Of a stretch of 64,000 bases of DNA, positions 25,442-34,218 are shown piece after piece. Source of the stretch: Hoylesella buccalis ATCC 35310 (GTDB taxonomy: Bacteria > Bacteroidota > Bacteroidia > Bacteroidales > Bacteroidaceae); the NCBI RefSeq assembly GCF_000177075.1, contig NZ_ADEG01000058.1, positions 96,971 to 160,970 on the forward strand, given 5' to 3'. Numbering within the stretch: position 1 is the first letter of the stretch; each line of letters begins with the position of its first letter. The position numbers and the translations under genes are program-made. Under the pieces are notes generated by a model. It was not told the origin of the DNA, searched no databases, and saw nothing but the letters and a program-made list of their open reading frames with translations.

Positions 25442-25876
25442 ATCTATGCATGTGATGGGATGTCGCAAGTGTTAAAAACAGAAAACTTTGCGGTTTTACC
25501 CCCTTCATAACTCGCGTATTTCTCACAAAATAATCTTCTGCCTGAAATACGCTCAAAATGTAAATCGTTGATAATTAGGTATTTGTCTTATTTTTGCCTA
25601 TTCAGAAGCACTGAAAACCGCTGTTTTTGGGCGGTTAAATGCTATCTATTGGCGTCCAAACTCATGTAAATAGGATGGTAAAAGCTATGCTTTTGAAGGG
25701 TAAAGACATGTCCGTATGCGTGAGAGTGCAATTTTGGGGGATAAAAAGGGCATTTTTCCGCGCTGGAAAATCCTATTTTACAGAAAACTCGTGTTAAATA
25801 AATTTACTTGGTGGACATCGTCCAATGACCAATTTCTGGGTATGCGAGAGCTATGAAAAAACAAATGAAAATAGAC
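25442..25876. other. Composite intergenic element downstream of dnaX
   Basis: No coding frame. It carries AACTCGCGTATTTC (25509-25522) paired with GAAATACGC (25544-25552), followed by CTCAAAATG as at 922-935, then the 22-bp-periodic array at 25615-25746. The final ~130 bases before dnaX look unique. Confidence 0.55.
25615..25746. repeat. 22-bp-periodic degenerate array, locus 5 (5-6 units)
   Basis: Units start at 25615 (weak), 25637, 25659, 25681, 25703 and 25725. The clearest is AAAGCTATGCTTTTG at 25681. Several units end in CA or TA. Confidence 0.65.
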
Positions 25877-27658
25877 TTACCCCAACTGCAATTTTAAGCT
25901 CTGGCATAGTTTGGAGAACTGTGGATTCTCGTTTTTGAGCATTTCAAAGATTTCGCGTTTCGAGTAAATCTTGGTCACTTCCTGGGCTTCAGCAAGCCGC
26001 AGGTTGATGTTGAGCTGCGCGTTTTTCAGTAGTGTGCGCATCTCTGCCAGGATGTTTTCCTTGTCATCTTGCAACTGTTTGAGCAGGATGTCGTTGTCGA
26101 TAACCACTTCTATGTTGGGGAAGGTGGTGATACGGGGCGTCAAGTTCTTCATGCGTTGCGCCAAACCTATCTTCTCTTGTGGCATTCGGTTGCACATCAT
26201 CTTCCACTGTATCATTAGCTCTTGCTCGCTGAAGGTCGTGTTTTGTGTGGTTACTTGCTGTTCGGGTTTGGTTTGGTAGGATGGCTTCTTGCCGCCGTTA
26301 CGCAAGTCGTTGAAGGTCATTCCAATATCCGAGAGTGTCAGCCGCGGCCTTTGGCCGGCTGACTTACTTGTTGCAGCCGGTGTTGGGGTTGATGGTCGTT
26401 GTGCTGATGTGATGGGGGTGTGGCGGGCATTTGCTGGAGACACCTTGCTGGTCTCTGAGCTCGCCACACGTTGATTGGTCTCACCGCCCATCGCGGGAGC
26501 CAACTTTTTGAACAAGGATTTTAAGCGTTTGGGGCTGCGCCCCGCACCGTCGGAAGCGTCATCTGCCTGTGTCACTTGCGCCACTTCGATGAGCGTGAGT
26601 TCTACCAGCAGGCGTTTGTTGCTACTCTGACGGTAGTTCACGTCGCAACGGTTCAGTATTTTCAACGCTTGGTATAAGAATTTCGTTGGGCATTTCTGCG
26701 CCTGCTGCTGGTATTTCTGTCGTTGTTGCTCGCTCACCTCCAGCAAAGGCAGCGTCTGTGCATCCTTCGCCATGAGCACGTTGCGTATGTGCGAGGCCAG
26801 TCCGTTGGTGAGTAGTCCACCATCGAAGCCTTTCGCGAGAATAGAGTTGAGCAGCACCATCACGTCGCTCACTTTGTTTTCGAGGCTCAAGTCCACCATC
26901 TTGAAATAATTGTCTGCATCCAGCACGTTGAGATCTTCCAGCACCTTGTCGTACGTGATGTTACCTTGGCAGAAGCTGGCAGCCTGATCGAAGACCGACA
27001 AGGCATCGCGCATGCCGCCGTCAGCCTTCTCTGCGATGATGTTCAGGGCAGCGTCTTCGTAGGTGATTCCTTCCTGCTGAGCCACATTTTTCAGGTGGTT
27101 GATGATGTCTGTAGTGGCCATCCGCTCGAAATCATATATCTGACAACGCGAGATGATGGTGGGCAAAATCTTGTGTTTCTCGGTCGTTGCCAGGATGAAA
27201 ATGACGTGTGCGGGCGGCTCTTCCAGCGTTTTGAGAAAGGCGTTGAAGGCCGATGTGGAGAGCATGTGCACCTCGTCGATGATGAATACCTTGTACTTGC
27301 CTACCTGTGGCGGTATGCGTGTCTGGTCCATCAGCGACTTGATGTTCTCCACCGAGTTGTTACTGGCGGCGTCAAGTTCAAAGATGTTGTACGATCTTTG
27401 CTCGTTGAAGGCCTGACAGCTCTCGCACTCGTTGCAGGCTTCACCATCTGCTGTGGGGTTCAGGCAGTTGATGGCTTTGGCAAAGATGCGTGCGCAGGTG
27501 GTCTTACCGACACCGCGCGGACCGCAGAACAGGTAGGCGTGAGCCAGCTTCCCGCTCTTTACGGCGTTCTTAAGGGTTGTGATAAGCGCGGATTGGCCAA
27601 CGACAGCGTCAAAGGTCATCGGCCGGTATTTGCGCGCTGAAACAATGTAATCTTTCAT
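25877..27658 (-). CDS. dnaX: DNA polymerase III subunit gamma/tau
   Basis: 593 residues. The clamp-loader ATPase that opens the sliding clamp and links polymerase copies at the fork. Walker A GPRGVGKTTCARIFAKAINC (residues ~46-65), the zinc-binding cysteines C..CNECESC (~66-82), Walker B/sensor IDEVHMLSTSAFNAFLKTLEEPP and the sensor ATTEKHKI are intact. After residue ~370 the sequence becomes a Ser/Thr/Pro/Gln-rich linker (RPSTPTPAATSKSAGQRP) and ends in a tau-like alpha/beta domain. No programmed frameshift is needed for this length. A TATCTTTG box (minus strand, 27678-27685) lies 20 bases upstream of the ATG. Confidence 0.96.
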   Translation of the reverse strand: MKDYIVSARKYRPMTFDAVVGQSALITTLKNAVKSGKLAHAYLFCGPRGVGKTTCARIFAKAINCLNPTADGEACNECESCQAFNEQRSYNIFELDAASNNSVENIKSLMDQTRIPPQVGKYKVFIIDEVHMLSTSAFNAFLKTLEEPPAHVIFILATTEKHKILPTIISRCQIYDFERMATTDIINHLKNVAQQEGITYEDAALNIIAEKADGGMRDALSVFDQAASFCQGNITYDKVLEDLNVLDADNYFKMVDLSLENKVSDVMVLLNSILAKGFDGGLLTNGLASHIRNVLMAKDAQTLPLLEVSEQQRQKYQQQAQKCPTKFLYQALKILNRCDVNYRQSSNKRLLVELTLIEVAQVTQADDASDGAGRSPKRLKSLFKKLAPAMGGETNQRVASSETSKVSPANARHTPITSAQRPSTPTPAATSKSAGQRPRLTLSDIGMTFNDLRNGGKKPSYQTKPEQQVTTQNTTFSEQELMIQWKMMCNRMPQEKIGLAQRMKNLTPRITTFPNIEVVIDNDILLKQLQDDKENILAEMRTLLKNAQLNINLRLAEAQEVTKIYSKREIFEMLKNENPQFSKLCQSLKLQLG

Positions 27659-27781
27659 TGTGGGTGAATTTGTTTTGCAAAGATAGCAAAAAGATTAGAC
27701 ATCCTTGGCCCGCCCTGTTTGATTATTTGTTAATAAGATGAAATTATGTCAGGTGCATTTTTCGTTTTCAATTATAATGTT

Positions 27782-27789
27782 TATTTTTG
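27782..27789 (+). promoter_or_regulatory. -7 box of the divIC-like gene
   Basis: TATTTTTG, 22 bases before the proposed TTG start. No convincing -33 partner. Confidence 0.5.
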
Positions 27790-27811
27790 CAATCATTAAA
27801 TCCTACCACTC

Positions 27812-28153
27812 TTGAAACGTGTCAATGTCATACTGAGCTTCGTCAATCACTATAAATACCTTATCGTGTTTGTTGGTGGATTCCTCATTGTTGGAGTCCT
27901 TGATGAGAACAGTTTCATGAAACGTGTACAGCTGGAATGGCAAATCAGTGATTTGAAAGAAGATATCAACAAGTACAAATCGCTGAATGAAATCAACACG
28001 AAGAAGCTGAGAGAACTAAAGCGTGATCCCAGTGCCATCAAGAAGATAGCGCGAGAAAACTATTTCATGAAGGCCGATGATGAAGACATTTTCGTGTTGA
28101 GTGATGACCCTAAAACAGAACAACCTCAATCGACAAATGAAACAACTCAATAA
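27812..28153 (+). CDS. DivIC/FtsB-like septum formation initiator protein
   Basis: 113 residues. One N-terminal membrane helix (YLIVFVGGFLIVGVL, residues ~15-30) is followed by a coiled coil (VQLEWQISDLKEDINKYKSLNEINTKKLRELK) and the family end signature IKKIARENYFMKADDEDIFVL. In related bacteria such bitopic proteins form the FtsB/FtsL/FtsQ-type divisome complex in the periplasm. The start appears to be TTG at 27812: the first in-frame ATG (codon 36) would remove the membrane helix. The last 17 bases overlap the next gene, indicating translational coupling. Confidence 0.88.
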   Translation: MKRVNVILSFVNHYKYLIVFVGGFLIVGVLDENSFMKRVQLEWQISDLKEDINKYKSLNEINTKKLRELKRDPSAIKKIARENYFMKADDEDIFVLSDDPKTEQPQSTNETTQ

Positions 28154-28541
28154 ACTGCAGACCCTAATATTCCTCACCGGTGGGGCCATAATGGTGGTTG
28201 GCGCCGGATGCTTCGCCCTGATGTGGCAGCAGAAAATCGCTTGTTGGATTTATCTTGCGGGCGCTTTGATGTTTGGCGTCATGCAGATGATGCAGGAATA
28301 CCAAGGTCACAATTTCATCGTGAAGCGGCTGAAACGCATTATGAGCTTGGCCGACATCTTCTTCATCCTGTCTGGTTTCCTGATGGTGGACATGGTCTAT
28401 CGCTTTCTGCAATCGGCCTTTGACAACTACCTGACGTACTATAACACCATTTATAACAAGTGGGTGGTTCTGCTGCTCATTGCGGCTATCTTGGAGATGT
28501 ACACCATGCACCGCATTGAACATGAGTTGTCAAAAGAGTAG
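28137..28541 (+). CDS. Four-helix membrane protein of unknown function, coupled to the DivIC-like gene
   Basis: 134 residues from the ATG at 28137, which overlaps the end of the DivIC-like gene by 17 bases; an upstream in-frame ATG at 28101 is less likely. Four hydrophobic segments (LIFLTGGAIMVVGAGCFALM, IYLAGALMFGVMQMM, DIFFILSGFLMVDMVY, VVLLLIAAILEMYTM) leave short loops, and the protein ends HRIEHELSKE. I do not recognise a named family. Overlap with a division gene suggests a membrane partner or assembly factor of the divisome, but that is inferred from position only. Confidence 0.75.
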   Translation: MKQLNKLQTLIFLTGGAIMVVGAGCFALMWQQKIACWIYLAGALMFGVMQMMQEYQGHNFIVKRLKRIMSLADIFFILSGFLMVDMVYRFLQSAFDNYLTYYNTIYNKWVVLLLIAAILEMYTMHRIEHELSKE

Positions 28542-28633
28542 TAGTTGAGGCTCTGTATTCCAAAAAAATGCTAAAAGGAGCCTGTAAACAAATTAAATAG
28601 CATTAAATAATTTTGTTCACAGACAATACATAT

Positions 28634-28765
28634 TATCTTTGCAGAAGATGGGCGGCGCCTCAGCAATTTCAAACAAGCTTGACTGCTTTCGGCTTGCACC
28701 ATCTTTGCAAAAGATGGGCGGCCAGGATTGTTTGTGAATGAGGTGTTCCAGAGAGTGCTGACAAG
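28634..28765 (+). repeat. 66-bp promoter-leader repeat, two units, upstream of the DUF4369 gene
   Basis: -7 boxes TATCTTTG (28634-28641) and CATCTTTG (28700-28707) are 66 bases apart. Each is followed by GC(A)nAAGATGGGCGGC. The unit carries GGCGGCGCC, CAGCAATTTC and GGCTTGCAC as at the other loci. A TTTG at 28612-28615 lies 18 bases before the first box, so the outer box is a complete promoter. The second unit decays after about 25 bases. The DUF4369 ATG is 91 bases past the second box. Confidence 0.8.
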
Positions 28766-28798
28766 ATGCCCTGAAAGAAACAGAACAAGAATACATAT

Positions 28799-29596
28799 AT
28801 GAATAAGATATTATACCTGCTTATTTCTCTTGTAGCGTTCACGTCGTGTGCGAATAGCTATCATGTGCAAGGGTCATCCAACGTAACCGACTTGGATGGT
28901 AGAATGTTGTACCTCAAGGTGCTGCAAGATAACGATTTCAAGAACATCGACTCCAGTGAAGTGGTACACGGGCAGTTTCAGTTCGCAGGAACATTGGACT
29001 CGGCTCGCATGGCAAACATCTTCATGGATGACAGGAGCGTGCTTACTTTCGTGTTGGAAGAGGGCGACATCAATATCAACATCAACAACACCCAGCAGAT
29101 TGTGAGCGGCACACCCTTGAATGACAAGCTGTTTAAGTTCTTCAATGAGTACAATCAGCTGAAGAGTCAGCAGGCCGAACTGGTGCATCGACATGACCAA
29201 GCCATCATGAATGGAAGCAACATGGATGTGGTTAACGCGCAGCTCAATGCTGAAGCAGAAAGTTTGAGTCAGCGGGAAGACCATCTGGTTACTACCTTCG
29301 TGACAGAGAATTTCGACAATGTGTTGGGGCCGGGAGTGTTCTTCATGATGACCATCGGCAATCAATATCCCGAGCTGACGCCATGGATTGAGGACATCAT
29401 GAGCAAGGCTACCAACCAATTCAAGAACGATCCGTACGTTAAAGATTACTATCAAAAGGCGCAAGAGAACGAACAAATCATGAATGGCTTGAAGGATGTG
29501 CCTGCTGCAGCTAGTCAATCGGTACCAAATGGGCAGCAGCTTCCACCACCAGCATCACCTGCTGATTTGGCAAAACCTTCGGAAAAGACAGAGTAG
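28799..29596 (+). CDS. DUF4369-type lipoprotein
   Basis: 265 residues. Lipoprotein signal ends at FTSC (Cys17). Residues ~25-110 form the DUF4369 beta-domain (LDGRMLYLKVLQDNDFKNIDSSEVVHGQFQFAG ... FVLEEGDININI), which in other Bacteroidota is usually fused to a thioredoxin-like domain. Here the thioredoxin part is missing: the rest is helical and polar (FNEYNQLKSQQAELVHRHDQ ... VTTFVTENF) and ends in a proline-rich tail. The function is unknown. It is led by the 66-bp promoter repeat and followed after 15 bases by the dihydroorotase gene, so the two are probably cotranscribed. Confidence 0.85.
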   Translation: MNKILYLLISLVAFTSCANSYHVQGSSNVTDLDGRMLYLKVLQDNDFKNIDSSEVVHGQFQFAGTLDSARMANIFMDDRSVLTFVLEEGDINININNTQQIVSGTPLNDKLFKFFNEYNQLKSQQAELVHRHDQAIMNGSNMDVVNAQLNAEAESLSQREDHLVTTFVTENFDNVLGPGVFFMMTIGNQYPELTPWIEDIMSKATNQFKNDPYVKDYYQKAQENEQIMNGLKDVPAAASQSVPNGQQLPPPASPADLAKPSEKTE

Positions 29597-29611
29597 AAAC
29601 AAACCATAACC

Positions 29612-30937
29612 ATGACAATAGTTATATACGGTGGAACAATCGTTAATGAAGGTAGGGCTTTCGAAGGCTCTGTGCTGATTCAAGATGACCGTATCACTTC
29701 AATTATTGAAGGTAAGAAAGCTCCCTGTGGCCACTACGATAAGCAAGTAGATGCCACAGGGTGTTTTGTATTACCGGGCATCATCGACGAGCATGTGCAC
29801 TTTCGTGAGCCGGGATTGACGGCAAAAGCCGATATTGACAGTGAGAGCCGAGCTGCGGCTTACGGTGGTGTTACATCTTTTTTCGACATGCCTAACACGG
29901 TTCCGCAAACTACTTCGCTGGAAACTTTGCTGGCTAAACACGAGTTGGGACGGCAGCATAGCCACGTTAACTATACCTTTATCTTCGGTGCGACCAATCA
30001 AAATGCCGACCTCATTCCAGCACTCAACCTCCATCAAGTGCCGGCCATCAAGTTGTTCATGGGTGCCAGTACAGGGGATATGCTGGTAGACAGACGGGAA
30101 ACCTTGGAGCAAATTTTCCGTACTTGTCCATTCCCCATCATTGCACATTGCGAGGATTCAACCCTTATCAACGCCAACATGCAGACCTACAAACAGCGAT
30201 TGGGAGAGCAGGTGGACATCTCTTTGCATCCCATCATACGCAGTGAAGCAGCATGTTACAAGTCGACAGCCTTGGCAGTGGCATTGGCAAAGAAGTACGG
30301 AACACGCCTGCATGTGGCTCATCTCACCACTGCGAAGGAGCTAACGTTCTTTGGTAGCGATGACAACATCACCGCCGAAGCTGTGATACCGCATTTGATG
30401 TTCTATGATGATGATTATAAAACCCTGAAAAGTCTGATTAAATGCAACCCTGCCATCAAGACAAAAGCCGACCGTGAGGCGCTAAGAAGGGCGCTCACTA
30501 CAGGAGAAATCCATACCGTAGCGACCGATCACGCACCTCATTTGCTGCCCGATAAGCAAGGCGGAGCATGCACTGCCGCTTCTGGCATGCCCATGGTACA
30601 ATTCTCTTTGCCCACGGTGTTGGAGTTGGTAGATGCGGGTGTGCTCACTATTGAGCGTTTGGTCACGTTGATGTGTCATCATCCAGCCCTGTTGTTCGGC
30701 GTGAACGAGCGGGGATTCTTGCGCGAAAATTACAAAGCCGACATTACCATCGTCAAGCCAAACACGCCTTGGACAGTGACCGAATCCGTGATTCAAAGCA
30801 AGTGTAAATGGAGTCCAATGATGGGACACACCTATCAATGGAAGGTCATGCAGACCTTCTGCAACGGTCATCTGGTCTACGATGACGGCGTGTTTGACGA
30901 GGATTATCGGGGTGAGGCTTTGTGTTTCCGACGATAA
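29612..30937 (+). CDS. pyrC: Dihydroorotase
   Basis: 441 residues. Catalyses ring closure of carbamoyl-aspartate to dihydroorotate in pyrimidine synthesis. The metal-binding HVHFREPG (near residue 60), the AAYGGVTSFFDMPNTVP segment, KLFMGASTGD (carboxylated lysine position), HCEDSTLI, HVAHLTTAKE and the catalytic ATDHAPH are all in place. The length and FREPGLT motif fit the class I/PyrC-like amidohydrolases of this phylum. It lies between the DUF4369 lipoprotein (15 bases upstream) and a metallophosphoesterase (53 bases downstream), likely one operon through plsC. Confidence 0.95.
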   Translation: MTIVIYGGTIVNEGRAFEGSVLIQDDRITSIIEGKKAPCGHYDKQVDATGCFVLPGIIDEHVHFREPGLTAKADIDSESRAAAYGGVTSFFDMPNTVPQTTSLETLLAKHELGRQHSHVNYTFIFGATNQNADLIPALNLHQVPAIKLFMGASTGDMLVDRRETLEQIFRTCPFPIIAHCEDSTLINANMQTYKQRLGEQVDISLHPIIRSEAACYKSTALAVALAKKYGTRLHVAHLTTAKELTFFGSDDNITAEAVIPHLMFYDDDYKTLKSLIKCNPAIKTKADREALRRALTTGEIHTVATDHAPHLLPDKQGGACTAASGMPMVQFSLPTVLELVDAGVLTIERLVTLMCHHPALLFGVNERGFLRENYKADITIVKPNTPWTVTESVIQSKCKWSPMMGHTYQWKVMQTFCNGHLVYDDGVFDEDYRGEALCFRR

Positions 30938-30990
30938 CTTTCGTCCGCAGTCCACTCATTCAATAGCTTATCCGATGCCAGATTGACCCT

Positions 30991-32160
30991 ATGATTGCAA
31001 GAATATTCATCTTTCTTCTCTTTCTCATCATCCTTCCGGATGTGTATCTTGACCTGCATTACCTGCGGAAGAAGAAAAAATACACCTGGTGGAAGCGTCT
31101 TTTATGGTGGCTTCCCGCTCTCTTGATGCTGGCTTACACCATCAAGATGACCATCGAACCTAACTTCATCCCCGACAATCCGGCTTGGATTGACAACTAT
31201 TTGCTGCTGCTTTGCCTGCTCATCGTGCCCAAAGCGATGTTTTCCATCTGTTCGGTTATCGGACTATTTTTTTGCCGATTGCGCAAAAAACGCCGCAACT
31301 GGGGCAACTTGGTGGGGCTCATTCTGGGTTTGTTGCTCATCTATATATTTGTTTATGGGTCTACCTTCGGCATCAGAAAACTGAATGTGAAGCATGTAGA
31401 CGTCACCTTCAAGGATCTACCCGCATCGTTTGACGGCTATCGCATCGTGCATTGGTCTGATGCGCATGTGGGGAGTTATCTGAAATCACGCCGCCCTATC
31501 TTGCAACGAGCCGTTGACAGTATTCGGGCACAGCAAGCCGATATGGTGGTTTTTACGGGCGACTTGCAGAACCTGCAACCCTCAGAACTCTATCCGTTTG
31601 TAGGGCTTTTCAGATCCATCAAGGCGAAAGATGGCGTTTATTCTGTTCTTGGAAACCATGATTACAGTGGATATATCCATGCCGATGCCGCCGTCAAGGT
31701 GGCCAATGAACGTGAAACCATTTCGCGTCAGCGACAATGTGGATGGACAGTCTTGCTGAACGAGAACCGGTCTATCTATAGAGGACGCGATTCCATCGTC
31801 ATCGCTGGCGGTGAGAACGATGGCCTTCCACCGCATCCGATGCGTGATGACATCCATCAAACCTTGCGAGGTGTCGGCGATGATGCTTTTGTTGTGATGC
31901 TGCAGCACGATCCCTCGGCATGGCGACGGCACATCCTACCCGAGTCGAAAGCACAGCTCACGCTCAGTGGGCACACCCATGGTGGACAGATAAGCGTGCT
32001 GGGCATCCGCCCCTCCAAGTTCAAGTATGCCGAGGACTGGGGACTTTATCAGGTGGGCAACCGTTTTCTTTATGTGACAGCCGGGCTGGGTGGGCTCGTT
32101 CCTTTTCGCTTTGGAGTGCCGGCAGAAATAGTCGTCATCACCCTGCATCGGCAGAAATAA
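30991..32160 (+). CDS. Membrane-anchored metallophosphoesterase (YkuE/YaeI-like)
   Basis: 389 residues. About four N-terminal membrane segments (residues ~1-130) precede a calcineurin-like phosphoesterase domain with metal motifs WSDAHVGSY, FTGDLQN, LGNHDYSGY and SGHTHGGQ in order. Related YaeI/YkuE enzymes act on phospholipid head groups or UDP-sugar lipids at the membrane. The next gene, 18 bases on, is an acylglycerolphosphate acyltransferase, so a phospholipid role is plausible but inferred. Confidence 0.9.
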   Translation: MIARIFIFLLFLIILPDVYLDLHYLRKKKKYTWWKRLLWWLPALLMLAYTIKMTIEPNFIPDNPAWIDNYLLLLCLLIVPKAMFSICSVIGLFFCRLRKKRRNWGNLVGLILGLLLIYIFVYGSTFGIRKLNVKHVDVTFKDLPASFDGYRIVHWSDAHVGSYLKSRRPILQRAVDSIRAQQADMVVFTGDLQNLQPSELYPFVGLFRSIKAKDGVYSVLGNHDYSGYIHADAAVKVANERETISRQRQCGWTVLLNENRSIYRGRDSIVIAGGENDGLPPHPMRDDIHQTLRGVGDDAFVVMLQHDPSAWRRHILPESKAQLTLSGHTHGGQISVLGIRPSKFKYAEDWGLYQVGNRFLYVTAGLGGLVPFRFGVPAEIVVITLHRQK

Positions 32161-32178
32161 TCAGAAAAAACAGGACGT

Positions 32179-32937
32179 ATGAAATATCTGTACCGCATCT
32201 ATCAATTGTTCATCGCAGCACCCATTATCGCTGTTTTCACCCTGCTCACAGCATTGGTCGTCACCATTGGGTGTACGCTTGGTAACGGACATTTCTGGGG
32301 TTATTATCCCGGAAGATGGTGGGGGCGGCTGGTTGTTCGTGTCCTGCTGTTGCCCGTGAAGGTGGAAGGACGTGAGCATCTGGAACCGAAACGCTCTTAT
32401 GTCTTCGTCAGCAATCATCAAGGCGCTTTCGACATCTTCCTGATTTATGGATTCTTAGGGCGCAATTTCAAGTGGATGATGAAGCATCAACTGCGCAAGA
32501 TGCCGTTTATCGGACGTGCCTGTGCAGCGGCACACCATATTTTTGTTGACAAACGCAGTCCCAGTAAGGTCAAAGAAACCTACGATAAGGCACACGAGAC
32601 ACTGCAAGATGGCATGTCGCTCGTGGTTTTTCCAGAGGGTTCGCGCACGTTCACGGGTCACATGGCTACTTTTAAGCGGGGGGCTTTCATGCTGGCCAAC
32701 GACCTTCAACTGCCCATTGTGCCATTGACCATCAACGGATCTTTCAACGTTATGCCTCGCATGCGCGACATGAAATGGGTTTCCTGGCATCCTTTGCGTC
32801 TGACTATTCACGAACCTATCGCACCAAAGACGCTGGATGCTGGGCACATCAGTCAAACCATCGACGAGAGCTATCAAGCCATCATGAGTGCTCTGGCTCC
32901 CGAATATCAGGGTTTTGTCGAGAATCCTGACCAGTGA
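32179..32937 (+). CDS. plsC: 1-acyl-sn-glycerol-3-phosphate acyltransferase
   Basis: 252 residues. It makes phosphatidic acid from lysophosphatidate. The catalytic NHQGAFDIFL (HX4D motif near residue 79) and the substrate-binding FPEGSRTFTG are visible, with the KRGAFMLANDLQLPIVPLTI segment and an N-terminal membrane helix (IAVFTLLTALVVTIG). It closes the pyrC-metallophosphoesterase-plsC run, with 18 bases to the gene before it. Confidence 0.95.
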   Translation: MKYLYRIYQLFIAAPIIAVFTLLTALVVTIGCTLGNGHFWGYYPGRWWGRLVVRVLLLPVKVEGREHLEPKRSYVFVSNHQGAFDIFLIYGFLGRNFKWMMKHQLRKMPFIGRACAAAHHIFVDKRSPSKVKETYDKAHETLQDGMSLVVFPEGSRTFTGHMATFKRGAFMLANDLQLPIVPLTINGSFNVMPRMRDMKWVSWHPLRLTIHEPIAPKTLDAGHISQTIDESYQAIMSALAPEYQGFVENPDQ

Positions 32938-33009
32938 ACGGCATGTGCGACAACAACTGCCGACTGTAAAAATGCCGTGAAATGTTTTTGCATATCACAC
33001 TAATTCCAC

Positions 33010-33207
33010 TACCTTTGCATAAGACAGGCATCGCCTCAACAATTTCAAGCCAGCTTGATTGCACTCGGCTCGCACTGTCTTTGCATAAGGTAGGCATCGC
33101 CTTAGCAATTCCAAGCAAGCTTGATTGCGTTCGGCTCGCACTACCTTTGCAAAAGACAGGCATCGCCTTGGCAATTCCAAGCCAGCTTGATTGCATTTGG
33201 CTCGCAC
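33010..33207 (+). repeat. 66-bp promoter-leader repeat, three units, upstream of the glycosyltransferase gene
   Basis: Boxes TACCTTTG, TGTCTTTG and TACCTTTG lie at 33010, 33076 and 33142, exactly 66 apart. The first is preceded by TTTG (32987-32990) at 19 bases, giving a complete promoter outside the repeats. Each unit carries CATAAG or CAAAAGACAGGCATCGCCT (AGGC/GCCT hairpin), CAATTCCAAG, a second mini-stem (CAAGC/GCTTG) and TCGGCTCGCAC. Frames are open across it only because 66 is divisible by three. The gene ATG is about 100 bases past the last box. Confidence 0.9.
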
Positions 33208-33248
33208 TCATTTTTCACCACATCTTGAACCCATAAAATAATAAAACT

Positions 33249-34001
33249 ATGAACAAAACCGACAGCATCGTCATCATTCCGACGTACAATGAGAAAGAGA
33301 ACATGGAGAAAATCATCCGTGCCGTCTTCGCATTGGATAAGTGTTTTCACATCCTGGTCATCGATGACGGCAGTCCAGACGGCACCGCAGCCATCGTTCA
33401 TCGGTTGATGCAGACCGAGTTCGCCGACCGATTGTTCATCATTGAACGGTCGGGTAAACTGGGGTTGGGCACGGCTTACATCACTGGATTCAAGTGGGCA
33501 CTGCAACATCAATACGACTATATCTTCGAGATGGATGCCGACTTTAGTCACGATCCCAACGACCTTCCTCGCCTGTATGCCGCCTGTCACGACGAGGGAT
33601 ACGACCTTTCTATCGGCTCCCGCTACGTCAGTGGCGTGAATGTGGTCAACTGGCCCATCGGAAGAGTGTTGATGAGTTATTTCGCATCCAAGTATGTGCG
33701 ATTTGTGACAGGCCTCAACGTGCATGACACCACGGCCGGATTTAAGTGTTACAAGCGCCGTGTGCTTGAAACAATTCCATTAGATGAGGTGCGTTTCAAG
33801 GGCTATGGCTTCCAGATTGAAATGAAATACACAGCCTATAAGATAGGGTTCAAAATCAAAGAGGTGCCGGTGGTCTTCGTCAATCGTCGTGAGGGCGTAA
33901 GCAAGATGAGTGGCGGCATCTTTGGAGAGGCCTTTTTTGGCGTGATGCGTTTGCGCTTAGATGGCTGGTTGCGCAAATATCCACCCATGCCCAAGGATTG
34001 A
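33249..34001 (+). CDS. Polyprenol-phosphate mannose synthase-like glycosyltransferase (GT2)
   Basis: 250 residues. A single GT-A domain with IIPTYNEKENM (nucleotide-sugar entry), LVIDDGSPDGTA, the metal motif FEMDADFSHDPND (DxD-type) and SIGSRYVSG, followed by VHDTTAGFKCYKRRVL and KGYGFQIEMKY. The layout and absence of C-terminal membrane helices match DPM1-like enzymes that move mannose (or glucose) from a nucleotide sugar onto a polyprenyl phosphate. The product would feed protein or surface glycan glycosylation. It is preceded by the 66-bp promoter repeat and stands apart from plsC. Confidence 0.9.
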   Translation: MNKTDSIVIIPTYNEKENMEKIIRAVFALDKCFHILVIDDGSPDGTAAIVHRLMQTEFADRLFIIERSGKLGLGTAYITGFKWALQHQYDYIFEMDADFSHDPNDLPRLYAACHDEGYDLSIGSRYVSGVNVVNWPIGRVLMSYFASKYVRFVTGLNVHDTTAGFKCYKRRVLETIPLDEVRFKGYGFQIEMKYTAYKIGFKIKEVPVVFVNRREGVSKMSGGIFGEAFFGVMRLRLDGWLRKYPPMPKD

Positions 34002-34057
34002 ACTGACTTGCCTGCTGGTAACCTGTTGGTTTTCAATTCGATACAGGTTATGAATAA

Positions 34058-34145
34058 ATAGCATTGACTTTGGTCGCCAAAAGCATTGACTTTGCCTGCC
34101 AATCTCATTGACTTTGAGGGTCAAAGTCAATGGGTTTGGAAGACG
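34058..34145. repeat. 22-bp-periodic array, locus 6 (4 units)
   Basis: Units at 34058, 34080, 34102 and 34124. The first three share CATTGACTTTG and the fourth CAATGGGTTTG, so this is one of the better-conserved copies. It fills the gap between the glycosyltransferase gene and the mfd promoter. Confidence 0.8.
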
Positions 34146-34191
34146 GTCTGATATTGCTCATTCTTTTATCCATTTTTCCAGCTTATTTCAT

Positions 34192-34199
34192 TACCTTTG
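34192..34199 (+). promoter_or_regulatory. -7 box of mfd
   Basis: TACCTTTG, 19 bases before the chosen ATG at 34219. An in-frame ATG at 34201 is probably upstream of the RNA start. No clear -33. Confidence 0.5.
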
Positions 34200-34218
34200 T
34201 ATGCTCAACGCATTTGCG

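Noticed and set aside
26470..26560. Programmed frameshift in dnaX, suggested by a GC-rich hairpin and an A-run
   Set aside because: The A-run is only five bases and the hairpin lies upstream of it, not downstream; the full-length frame is open without a shift.
26966..27640. 224-codon plus-strand ORF
   Set aside because: Shadow of dnaX; the minus-strand protein is unmistakable.
28874..29518. 214-codon minus-strand ORF
   Set aside because: Lies inside the DUF4369 gene, whose signal peptide and domain are clear.
32882..33236. ORFs on both strands with 22-residue repeats upstream of the glycosyltransferase gene
   Set aside because: Same artefact of the 66-bp repeat; several frames are open at once, which is not how a coding repeat behaves.
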